Program-made: the position numbers and the translations under genes
Shown here: positions 38,770 to 46,074 of the stretch, piece after piece
How positions within the stretch are numbered: the stretch's first letter is position 1
Layout of the letters: every line of letters begins with the position of its first letter
DNA from: Myxococcota bacterium
GTDB lineage: Bacteria > Myxococcota > B64-G9
Length of the DNA: 64,000 nt
Assembly: GCA_022710975.1 (NCBI GenBank)
Contig: JAKLGA010000005.1
Span: 186,001 to 250,000, forward strand
Direction: 5' to 3'
Notes under the pieces: generated by a model
The model's database searches: none
What the model was told of the DNA's origin: nothing
The model's input: the letters and a program-made list of their open reading frames with translations, nothing else

Positions 38770-39870
38770 ATGAGCTGGCTCCGCGCCTTTGTGTTTGGCT
38801 TGACCCTGCTCCTGGCCGCTCCGGCCCTGGGGCAGGCGCCCGGCCCGCGGAGCCGCATCGACGAGATCTCCTCCCTGCGCCTCGACCTCGAGCGGCTCTC
38901 GGAGGGGCGGCGGCAGGTGCTCGCGCAGCGCGACGCCCTGGCCGGGCGCCTGGAGGCGCTGGCGCGCGACATCGAACGCCGCAAGTCCTCCGGCGCGGGC
39001 GAGCGCCTGCTGCCCGACTTCCAGCTGCTGGCGGATCTTCGCTCGAGCCAGGAGCTGAGCGAGGCGGTCAGCGCGCTGAACCGCGAGATCGGCCAGCTCG
39101 AGCGCACCTACCGCGAGCGCCTGGAGCGTCTGGGCGCGCTGTACGACGAGGCGGTCGCGGGCACGGTCGGCGCGCTGCGCGCGGCGGGTGCGGACGAACG
39201 GGCGGACCTGACCCGGGTGCTCGCGCGGCTGCGCTCCGAGCGGGAGACCCTGCGCCAGGAGCTCGCGCCGGACCGGGAGCCCGCGGGCGCCGGCGGCCCG
39301 GAGTCCGGCGTGAACCTGCTGGCCTCCGACGATCCCGAGGAGCTGGGCGAGCGGGCGGACGCGGTGCGGGATGATCAGGACAAGCTGCGCCGCCAGCTCG
39401 CCTCGCTGGACGGGCGCATCGCCTCCCTGGAGCGCGAGCTGCGGCTCGAGCGCGAGATGCGCGACTTCCTCAGCGACCAGGATCTGTTCAACGAGGGTTC
39501 GCGCGTGCTGCGCGTGCCGCGGGGCGCGGAGGCCGGCAAGACCGACTTCACCAACGACGGCCGCACGGACGACGCTCTGCCCGCCGAGGGCGACGTGGAC
39601 GGGGCCTACGAGGGCGGCGGGGATCCGTCCCCGGGGGCCGGCGGGTGGGGCGGCGGGGAGGGACAGACGGCCATGCCCGACCAGCCCGGCGGCGAAGGCC
39701 GCCTGCCCGTGGGCGTGGAGCAGGGCGCAGCCGCCACGCCGGGCGGCGACCGGCAGCGCGGCCTGCCCGCCCTGCGGCTCCAGCGCGACGCCCTGATCGA
39801 GCAGCTCAAGCGCCTGCAAGTGCTGCACGACCGCCTGCGCGAGAAGGCCGAGGAACTCACCCAGGAGTGA
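38770..39870 (+). CDS. Exported coiled-coil protein of unknown function
   Basis: A 366-residue exported protein with signal peptide MSWLRAFVFGLTLLLAAPAL, cut near LGQA. Three coiled-coil segments (~25-75, ~90-150, ~185-245) contain heptads such as IDEISSLRLDLERLSEGRR and QLASLDGRIASLERELRLE. A Gly/Pro/Asp-rich stretch (~260-325) and a short final helix follow. I recognise no family; it resembles periplasmic scaffold proteins paired with outer-membrane barrels. ATG 38770 is fixed by the signal peptide and the sigma-54 promoter upstream. The next gene, a likely beta-barrel, starts 39 bases later and is probably cotranscribed. Confidence 0.75.
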   Translation: MSWLRAFVFGLTLLLAAPALGQAPGPRSRIDEISSLRLDLERLSEGRRQVLAQRDALAGRLEALARDIERRKSSGAGERLLPDFQLLADLRSSQELSEAVSALNREIGQLERTYRERLERLGALYDEAVAGTVGALRAAGADERADLTRVLARLRSERETLRQELAPDREPAGAGGPESGVNLLASDDPEELGERADAVRDDQDKLRRQLASLDGRIASLERELRLEREMRDFLSDQDLFNEGSRVLRVPRGAEAGKTDFTNDGRTDDALPAEGDVDGAYEGGGDPSPGAGGWGGGEGQTAMPDQPGGEGRLPVGVEQGAAATPGGDRQRGLPALRLQRDALIEQLKRLQVLHDRLREKAEELTQE

Positions 39871-39909
39871 GCCCTGGCCCGCACCGGGCCGTCGTGCTAG
39901 GAATCTCCC

Positions 39910-41079
39910 GTGCTCCCCCGCGACAGGCGACCCTGGTCCGCTGGCCTGCTCGCCGGCCTCCTGGTCGGCGGCCTGGCCGCCCCCGCGGTCCAGGCGGAGG
40001 GCTGGACGCTCAGGCTGCGCGCGCAGGCCGGGGAGGAGTACGACTCCAACGCCCAGCGGGTCCAGCGCGTGACCGGCGCGACGGGCAGCGAGGACGGCGC
40101 GGAGACGCCGGGCGACTTCCTGACGCGCCTGCTGCTGCAGGCCGCGGCCGGGTACACCGGGCCGGAGCTCGACTTCCACGCCGACTACGCCTGCGGCGCC
40201 AAGCTGTTCTACCGCGAGACCAGCGAGCACCTGGTGGCCAACCAGCTCGAGCTCAGCCTGCTGCACCGGCCGCAGCCCACGCGGCAGATCGGCCTGCGCG
40301 TCGGGTTGCGGGACGCCACCCAGGCCACCCACGGCAGGGACTACCTGCTCGGCCACCTGGACGCCGTCGGGCGCCTGCGCCTGCTCGCGCCCCTCGTCCT
40401 TGAGGTCAGCGCGGGCGGACGCGGGTTCTACTTCAAGCCGGACGACGACGGGGAGCGCGAGCCCGGCGCGCCGCGCTTCAGCCACGCCGGCCCCAGCGCG
40501 GGCCTGTCGCTGCAGGCCAGCCTGGGGGAGGGCTGGAGCGCCTGGCTGGGCTACGCCTTCGATGTGCGCTTCTTCGACGATCTCGCCCGGGTGGCCAGCC
40601 CCGGGGGGGAGGGCACGCTGCCGGGCAGCCGCGACCGCCAGGACGCTCGCCACGCGCTGGGCGCCCACGTGCGCTACCGCTCCACCTGGTGGGACGAGCG
40701 CCAGCTCATCGCCCAGCTCGGCTACACCTTCACCGCCAACGGCTCCAACAGCCTGGGCTCCACCGCTCGCTGGCACAAGCTCGAGGCGGTGGTGTCGCTG
40801 GAGCTTCCGGCGGAACTCACCCTGCACCTGATGGGCTCGGTGCAGCTCACCGACTTCCCGGACGGGCTGTACCTGGATCAGTCGTCCTACCAGCCGGACG
40901 CGGACGAGAACGAGAACGTCTTCGTCAGCCGCCTGGCCTGGCGCTTCTGGGAGTCGCTCCAGCTCGTGGCCCAGGTGGCCGTGTACCGCAACACCTTCGC
41001 CGTGGAGGACGCGGAGCAGCCCGCCTTCGCCCGCGAGACCTACCAGCTGGGGCTGGCCTGGGACTGGTCCGCCTGGTGA
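39910..41079 (+). CDS. Likely outer-membrane beta-barrel protein
   Basis: A 389-residue exported protein with signal peptide (WSAGLLAGLLVGGLAAP, cut near VQA-EG). The mature part is made of alternating amphipathic strands throughout, for example GWTLRLRAQAGEEYDSNAQ, ELDFHADYACGAKLFYRE and WSAWLGYAFDVRFFDDL, and ends in LGLAWDWSAW with an aromatic last residue. YDSNAQR at the start of the barrel is common in long-barrel proteins of the BBP2/OMP_b-brl type. The start is GTG 39910. It is the second gene of the sigma-54-driven pair and converges on the Yip1-like gene. Confidence 0.78.
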   Translation: MLPRDRRPWSAGLLAGLLVGGLAAPAVQAEGWTLRLRAQAGEEYDSNAQRVQRVTGATGSEDGAETPGDFLTRLLLQAAAGYTGPELDFHADYACGAKLFYRETSEHLVANQLELSLLHRPQPTRQIGLRVGLRDATQATHGRDYLLGHLDAVGRLRLLAPLVLEVSAGGRGFYFKPDDDGEREPGAPRFSHAGPSAGLSLQASLGEGWSAWLGYAFDVRFFDDLARVASPGGEGTLPGSRDRQDARHALGAHVRYRSTWWDERQLIAQLGYTFTANGSNSLGSTARWHKLEAVVSLELPAELTLHLMGSVQLTDFPDGLYLDQSSYQPDADENENVFVSRLAWRFWESLQLVAQVAVYRNTFAVEDAEQPAFARETYQLGLAWDWSAW

Positions 41080-41089
41080 GCGGCCCCGG

Positions 41090-42085
41090 CTACCACAGCA
41101 TCAGCAGCAGGCCGAGCAGGCCGGCGAGCGGCAGGAGGACTGCCAGCGCCGCCCGGCCCGGGCCCAGGCGGTGCACGAAGGCGATGGCCAGCACCTGGAG
41201 CACGATCGACCACAGGCTGCCGATGAGCTGCCCGACCACGGGCACCACCACCAGCAGCAGCGGAGCGAAGCCGTAGGCGGTGGCGCGGAAGGTCGCACGG
41301 AAGCCGCGATGCTCGAGGCCGAACAGCTTGCCGACCGCCATCACGCCCAGGTGGTAGAGCCCGGCCGTGACCCACGCGTTCGCCAGGCCGAGCAGCGGCG
41401 CGCCCCAGGCGCCGAAGGTCAGCAGGCCTCGCAGCGTCGAGACCACCTCCTCCGGCTTCACCCCGGGCTCGGCCCGCAGCGCGTCGAGCAGGGCGGCCTC
41501 GTTGCGGTCCAGGTTCCACAGGCCGTAGAGCGAGGCGAACAGGGCGGCCAGGCTGCACAGGAGCCAGGCGAAGGTCCAGGAACGGTCCAGCCGGTCCACC
41601 TTGAGCCCGTAGAAGAAGCGCGGCGGGTTGGTCAGGATCTGCCGGAAGGTGTCGTAGAAGCGGTGCGCGGGTCCCCCGGCGCGCGCCTCCCAGGCCGGCA
41701 CCACCACCTCGGGCTCGCGCAGGCGGACACCGGCCTCCGCGAGCTTGCGTGCGAACAGGGCCTGGGGGTCCGGGGCGGGCGCGTCCTCCTCCGCCGCTTC
41801 CGGGTCGGGCGCAGCCGGCGGCTCCCCCGGGGGCCTCTCGGACGCGGGCTCCTCGGGCGAGCCTTCCCTGTCGGGATCGGGCCCGTCGGCGGGGTGCACC
41901 GGAGCGGCGGGCACGGGCGGCGCGGGCGGGGGGGCGTCCTCGGCGCGATCCGGGGCCAGCCCGGCCGGCGGCTCGAGCCACACCTCCGCGCGGCAGACCG
42001 GGCAGCGGATCCTGCCCGTCAGCCGGGACTCGAAGTTGTGCGCGCACCCGGCGCAGCGCACCAGGACCGGGAGTTCCAGCGGCAT
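41090..42085 (-). CDS. Yip1-family membrane protein with N-terminal zinc ribbon
   Basis: A 331-residue integral membrane protein. The N-terminus is a zinc ribbon of two CxxC pairs (VRCAGCAHNFES and RIRCPVCRAEVW). A Pro/Ala/Asp-rich linker (~45-115) follows. The rest is a Yip1 domain with FYDTFRQILTNPPRFFYGL and five or so transmembrane helices (WLLCSLAALFASLYGLW; GAWGAPLLGLANAWVTAGLY; LVVVPVVGQLIGSLWSI). Yip1-domain proteins sit in membranes, and their role in bacteria is unknown. It starts 14 bases after the terminator that ends the rsmB-rpe-tRNA transcript. Confidence 0.85.
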   Translation of the reverse strand: MPLELPVLVRCAGCAHNFESRLTGRIRCPVCRAEVWLEPPAGLAPDRAEDAPPPAPPVPAAPVHPADGPDPDREGSPEEPASERPPGEPPAAPDPEAAEEDAPAPDPQALFARKLAEAGVRLREPEVVVPAWEARAGGPAHRFYDTFRQILTNPPRFFYGLKVDRLDRSWTFAWLLCSLAALFASLYGLWNLDRNEAALLDALRAEPGVKPEEVVSTLRGLLTFGAWGAPLLGLANAWVTAGLYHLGVMAVGKLFGLEHRGFRATFRATAYGFAPLLLVVVPVVGQLIGSLWSIVLQVLAIAFVHRLGPGRAALAVLLPLAGLLGLLLMLW

Positions 42086-42098
42086 CTCTCCCTACCCG

Positions 42099-42130
42099 AA
42101 AAAAAAAGCCGCGCAGCGGATCTGCGCGGC
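42099..42130 (-). terminator. Intrinsic terminator after tRNA-Pro
   Basis: On the minus strand, GCCGCGCAG pairs perfectly with CTGCGCGGC around a five-base loop, and nine T residues follow (42107-42099). It ends the rsmB-rpe-tRNA-Pro transcript 49 bases after the tRNA. Confidence 0.92.
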
Positions 42131-42178
42131 CTCCCAGGACTTTCAAGCGCCGAGGGCGCGCAGAAAGTCGCGAACCGA

Positions 42179-42252
42179 TCGGGAAGACAGGATTTGAACC
42201 TGCGACCCCCTGGTCCCGAACCAGGTGCTCTACCAGACTGAGCCACTTCCCG
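42179..42252 (-). tRNA. tRNA-Pro (CGG anticodon)
   Basis: A 74-base cloverleaf. The acceptor stem is CGGGAAG with CTTCCCG. The D arm is GCTC/GAGC, the anticodon stem CCTGG/CCAGG with loop TTCGGGA (anticodon CGG, reading CCG), and the T arm GCAGG/CCTGT with loop TTCAAAT. The discriminator is A, and CCA is not encoded. It starts 6 bases after the rpe stop, so it is probably cut out of the rsmB-rpe transcript, and a strong terminator follows. Confidence 0.95.
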
Positions 42253-42258
42253 GTCTTG

Positions 42259-42933
42259 TCAACGATCCACCGACTCCAGCTCCGCCCGCAGGGCCCGGAT
42301 GGCCACGGCCGCGTCAGGCGGCCCGAAGACGCTGGTGCCGGCCACGAACACGTTGGCGCCGGCCCTGGCCGCCTGCCCGACGGTCCCCCCTTTTATCCCT
42401 CCATCCACCTGGATGTCAACATCCAACTGCCGCTCCCGCAACAGCTCCGCCAGCCTGGAGATCTTGGGCAGCATGGCCGGGATGAAGGCCTGGCCCCCGA
42501 AGCCCGGCTCCACGGTCATCACCAGCACGAGCTCGACCAGCCCCAGGACGTGCTCGATGGCCGACAGCGGCGTGGCCGGGTTGAGCGCCACCCCGGGCCG
42601 GGCGCCGGCCTCGCGGATGGCCTCGAGGGTGCGGTGCAGGTGCAGGGTGGCCTCGGCGTGGACGGTCAGCCAGGCCGCCCCGGCCCGCGCGAAGTCGGCG
42701 ACGTAGCGCTCGGGCTCGGCGATCATGAGGTGAACGTCCAGCGGCAGGCCGCCCCGGCGCTTGAGCGCGGCCACCACCGGGACGCCGATGGTGAGGTTGG
42801 GTACGAAACGCCCGTCCATCACGTCCACGTGGATCCAGTCCGCGCCGGCCCGGGTCACGCGCTCGATCTCCGAGCCCAGGGCGGCCATGTCCGCGGACAG
42901 GATCGAGGGGGCGATGAGGTAGGGGCGAGCCAC
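42259..42933 (-). CDS. rpe: Ribulose-phosphate 3-epimerase
   Basis: A 224-residue cytoplasmic TIM-barrel enzyme that interconverts ribulose 5-phosphate and xylulose 5-phosphate in the pentose phosphate pathway. Motifs are IAPSILSADMAAL, IHVDVMDGRFVPNLTIG (metal-binding His and Asp), PLDVHLMIAEPERY, VMTVEPGFGGQ and IQVDGGIKGGT with the second catalytic Asp. The start is GTG 42931-42933 after CCGGAGGATCGC; the frame continues far upstream but overlaps rsmB. It follows rsmB by 14 bases; this rsmB-rpe order is common in bacteria. Confidence 0.96.
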   Translation of the reverse strand: MARPYLIAPSILSADMAALGSEIERVTRAGADWIHVDVMDGRFVPNLTIGVPVVAALKRRGGLPLDVHLMIAEPERYVADFARAGAAWLTVHAEATLHLHRTLEAIREAGARPGVALNPATPLSAIEHVLGLVELVLVMTVEPGFGGQAFIPAMLPKISRLAELLRERQLDVDIQVDGGIKGGTVGQAARAGANVFVAGTSVFGPPDAAVAIRALRAELESVDR

Positions 42934-42947
42934 GCGATCCTCCGGGC

Positions 42948-44321
42948 TCAGGGCCGGCGGCGCAGACGCACGGCGAAGAAGGCGTCCGTGTCGTGCTCCT
43001 GGGGCCAGGTGCGCAGGTGGCGCTGGGCGTCCACGAGCGCGTGCCAGGGCAGCCGCTTGCCCTCGCGCGGATCGGTGAGCTCGAGCTCCGGGTGATCCTG
43101 GAGCAGGCCGGCGATCTGCACCGCCCCCTCCTCCTCGGTGAACGTGCACACGCTGTAGACCAGGTGCCCGCCCGGCTTCAGCAGCAGCACCGCGCGCTCG
43201 AGCAAGCCGCGCTGGATCCCGGCCATGCGCTCGACGTCCGCCTGGTCGAGGCGCCACTTGCCCTCCGGGTGGCGCCGCAGCACCCCCAGCGCGGTGCACG
43301 GCGCGTCCAGCAGGATGCGGTCGAAGGTGCCGAGCTGCGCCTCGCCGAGGTCGGACAGATCCCCGGCCTGGCACCTGATGCAGGTCGCGCCCAGGCGCTC
43401 GGCGAGCTTCCGCACCAGGCCCAGCCGGGCCGGGTGCACGTCCACGGCCACCAGCTCGCCCTGGTTCTGCATCAGCTCGGCCAGCGTGGCGGTCTTGCCG
43501 CCCGGGGCCGCGCACGCGTCCAGCACGCGTTCGCCGGGCCGCGGGGCCAGCAGGTGGCAGACCGCCTGGGCCGCGGCGTCCTGGACGTGGAACAGGCCGG
43601 CCTCGTGGGCCGCCAGCGCGCGGATGTCGCCCGGATCGGTGAACTGCAAGGCGTCGGGCACCTGCCTGGAGGCGCGCGCCTGCATGCCCGAGGCGGTCAG
43701 CAGCTCCAGCAGCGCGTCGCTCTTGGTGCGCAGCGTGTTGGCGCGCACCCACATGGCCGCGGGCTGGTTGCAGGCCGCGAGGAACGCCTCCAGCCGCTCC
43801 GGCCCGAGCAGCCGGTCCCACCACTGCACCATCCAGTCGGGGAAGGAGTGCCGCACGCCCAGGGCGTGCACGCGATCCTGCAGGGGGTCGGGCCACTCGA
43901 TGCCCTCGGCGTTCTGCGCGAGCTGCCTGAGCACCGCGTTGACGAAGCCGCTGGCGTGCTTGCCGCGCTGCACGAGCGCGAGCTCGGTGGCCTCGTCCAC
44001 CGCGGCGTAGTCGGGCACGCGCTCGAGGAACAGCAGCTGGAACGCGGTCATGCGCAGGATGCGGAGCAGCACCGGCTCGATGCGCTCGAGCGGCCGGTGG
44101 CAGTGGGCCGCGAGCGCGAAGTCGAGCCGCCGGCGCCAGCGCAGGCTGCCATACACGAGCTGGGAGATGAGCCCGCGATCCTCGGTGCCGAGCTGGGGGT
44201 GCCGCTCCAGGGCGTGATCGATGGCCAGGGTAGCGAAGGCCCCCTCGGCCTCCACCCGACGCAGGATCTCCAGCGCCAGGCGCCGCGCGGGGCTGATCAC
44301 CTTCTGCTTGCCGAGCAGCAT
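42948..44321 (-). CDS. rsmB: 16S rRNA (cytosine-967-C5)-methyltransferase
   Basis: A 457-residue RsmB. The N-terminal ~150 residues are a NusB-like RNA-binding domain (RRLALEILRRVEAEGAFATL; GLISQLVYGSLRW). A PUA-like linker follows. The methyltransferase domain carries LDACAAPGGKTATLAEL for SAM, DRILLDAPCTALGVLRRHPE with one conserved Cys and HLVYSVCTFTEEEG with the catalytic Cys. ATG 44319-44321 begins at MLLGKQKVISPARRLA; an ATG 64 codons upstream lies in a stretch with no homology. It is the first gene of rsmB-rpe-tRNA-Pro and divergent from the EFR1 gene. Confidence 0.95.
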   Translation of the reverse strand: MLLGKQKVISPARRLALEILRRVEAEGAFATLAIDHALERHPQLGTEDRGLISQLVYGSLRWRRRLDFALAAHCHRPLERIEPVLLRILRMTAFQLLFLERVPDYAAVDEATELALVQRGKHASGFVNAVLRQLAQNAEGIEWPDPLQDRVHALGVRHSFPDWMVQWWDRLLGPERLEAFLAACNQPAAMWVRANTLRTKSDALLELLTASGMQARASRQVPDALQFTDPGDIRALAAHEAGLFHVQDAAAQAVCHLLAPRPGERVLDACAAPGGKTATLAELMQNQGELVAVDVHPARLGLVRKLAERLGATCIRCQAGDLSDLGEAQLGTFDRILLDAPCTALGVLRRHPEGKWRLDQADVERMAGIQRGLLERAVLLLKPGGHLVYSVCTFTEEEGAVQIAGLLQDHPELELTDPREGKRLPWHALVDAQRHLRTWPQEHDTDAFFAVRLRRRP

Positions 44322-44472
44322 GGCACACACATACCCCGAAGGCGCCGGGTACGCAAGTCGGGCGCCCGGTGAGCGGCGCGCCCGCGGGGCCCGGTGGCGC
44401 GGCCCGTCTTGCGCGGCCAGGCAGGTCCACGTATCTTGCAGAGGAACCCTCTCCTCGACGAGGTCCGCCCCG

Positions 44473-45387
44473 ATGAAGATCCTTCTGCTGTGCCACTCGA
44501 GCACCGGGAACACGCGCCTGGTCGCGCGCTTCGCCGCCCGTCACCTCGCGCGGCTGGGGCACGAGGTCGCGTTCCACGAGCTCGGCCGCGGCACTCCGCC
44601 CGACCCTGTGGGCTTCGAGCTGATCGGGGTGGCCAGCCCGACCATGTACTTCCGGCCCATGTTCGCGGTGGAGGCCTGGATCGACGGCCTGGCTGCGCTG
44701 CCGGGGGCGACCCTGCGGCCGGCCTTCTTGCTTTGCACCTGCGCCGGCGAGCCGGGCGCCCACTTCGAGCTGCAGGCCCGCCAGCTACGGCAGAAGGGCC
44801 TGCAGGTCCTGGGTGCCCACTGGGTCGCCATGCCCAGCAACTGGCCGCCCCACCGGGTGCTGTCCCGCGCGGTCGAGCCGGGCCTGCCGCTGGGCCGGCT
44901 GCTCATCCGGGGCCCGCTCCGGCCCCTGCGCGTGGGGCTCGGGTTCGTGTGGGCCGAGCTCACCGAGCCGGACGCGCGCGACCGGCGGGAGCTCGAGGAC
45001 TTCCTCGCGGCCATGCCTGCGGCCGCCGCGCGCAGGCCCTGGGCGCCGCCCGCGCCGGAGGCGCTCTACCGCGCCTGGTTGCCGGGGGCCCGGCTGGCCG
45101 GCCGCAAGCTGGGCCCCCGGGAGGCGCGCAAGTCCACCCAGGTGCGCATCGATCCTGGGATCTGCGAGCGCTGCGGCACGTGCGTCCGGGCCTGCCCCTC
45201 GGGCTGCCTGACCTGGCCGGACGAATCCGCCCCTCCCCGCATGGGCTCGGGCTGCACCGGCTGCTGGGCCTGCTACAACCACTGCCCGCACAAGGCCATC
45301 GCGGGCTGGGGCAGCCCGCCCGGTCTCGGCCGCTACCCGGGTCCGAGCGCCCCCACCCGGGCGCTGTTCGCCGACGAACCCCGCTGA
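44473..45387 (+). CDS. EFR1-type ferredoxin with flavodoxin-like domain
   Basis: A 304-residue cytoplasmic protein of the EFR1 family. The N-terminal ~170 residues have a flavodoxin-like fold: MKILLLCHSSTGNTRLVARFA has the phosphate-loop position, and IGVASPTMYFRPMFAVEAWI and LCTCAGEPG follow. The C-terminal ~60 residues carry two [4Fe-4S] motifs, CERCGTCVRACPSGC and CTGCWACYNHCPHKAI. It most likely transfers electrons between flavin and iron-sulfur centres; the partner is unknown. ATG 44473 is placed at the flavodoxin start. It converges on the 45416 gene. Confidence 0.85.
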   Translation: MKILLLCHSSTGNTRLVARFAARHLARLGHEVAFHELGRGTPPDPVGFELIGVASPTMYFRPMFAVEAWIDGLAALPGATLRPAFLLCTCAGEPGAHFELQARQLRQKGLQVLGAHWVAMPSNWPPHRVLSRAVEPGLPLGRLLIRGPLRPLRVGLGFVWAELTEPDARDRRELEDFLAAMPAAAARRPWAPPAPEALYRAWLPGARLAGRKLGPREARKSTQVRIDPGICERCGTCVRACPSGCLTWPDESAPPRMGSGCTGCWACYNHCPHKAIAGWGSPPGLGRYPGPSAPTRALFADEPR

Positions 45388-45415
45388 TCGAGCGCCGCGG
45401 GAGCAGCGGGCAGGG

Positions 45416-46048
45416 TCACAGGAACAGCAGGAACATGGCCGAGACCACGACCACCAGGGTCAGCAGCATGCGCGCCAGCAGGCTGCGCGGGCCGCCGGCC
45501 GGGAGGGTCGGCCAGATCATCGGCGCCGCCACCAGGTTCAGCAGGAAGGCGCCCAGGAAGGCGTTGAGCCCGAGGCCCGCCGCCCCGGACGCGGCCAGGC
45601 CCAGGCAGGCCCCCAGGCCGGAGTAGCGGAAGCGGTGCACGGAATCATCCCGGCCGGCCTGGCTCCACAGCGTCCAGGCAGAGCCCAGGCAGCCGCCCAG
45701 CGGCAGGGCCAGCGCCACCCCGGCCGCCACGCTCGTCCAGCCGTGGAAGCCGAAGGTGAACTCCTCGAGCATGTCCGGGTAGGCCGGGATGACCGCCAGC
45801 GGTAGCGCCAAGCAGCCGCACAGGATCGGCAGACGGAAGTCGGCCTCGGCCCGGGGCCGGCCCGCCAGCCAGCGGCCGAAGGGCAGCCCGCCCAGCGCCC
45901 CCAGCGCCAGCCCCATCAGCGACAGGGTGCCGCCGGCCACGCCCTCCCCGCCGGCGGCCAGCCCGGACAGCAGCAGCCCCAGGCAGGCCGAGGGCAAGTA
46001 GCCCTTAAGCACGGCCGCCAGGCGCGACTGGGTCAGCGGGGCGAACAC
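45416..46048 (-). CDS. Integral membrane protein of unknown function
   Basis: A 210-residue, very hydrophobic protein with about six transmembrane helices (LPSACLGLLLSGLAAGGEG; ILCGCLALPLAVIPAYP; MLLTLVVVVSAMFLLFL at the C-terminus). I recognise no family. The proposed start is GTG 46048 with GGGGAGG ten bases upstream; the frame continues upstream antisense to nothing useful and in parallel with the preceding gene, so a longer form is unlikely. It is the last gene of the minus-strand run and lies 26 bases after the DUF3352-like gene. Confidence 0.6.
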   Translation of the reverse strand: MFAPLTQSRLAAVLKGYLPSACLGLLLSGLAAGGEGVAGGTLSLMGLALGALGGLPFGRWLAGRPRAEADFRLPILCGCLALPLAVIPAYPDMLEEFTFGFHGWTSVAAGVALALPLGGCLGSAWTLWSQAGRDDSVHRFRYSGLGACLGLAASGAAGLGLNAFLGAFLLNLVAAPMIWPTLPAGGPRSLLARMLLTLVVVVSAMFLLFL

Positions 46049-46074
46049 GGCCTGAGCACCTCCCCGCGCAGGCG

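Noticed and set aside
42934-44763. Upstream extension of the rpe reading frame to a protein of over 800 residues
   Set aside because: The extension lies over rsmB in another frame and has no recognisable sequence; rpe begins at GTG 42933 with a good ribosome binding site.
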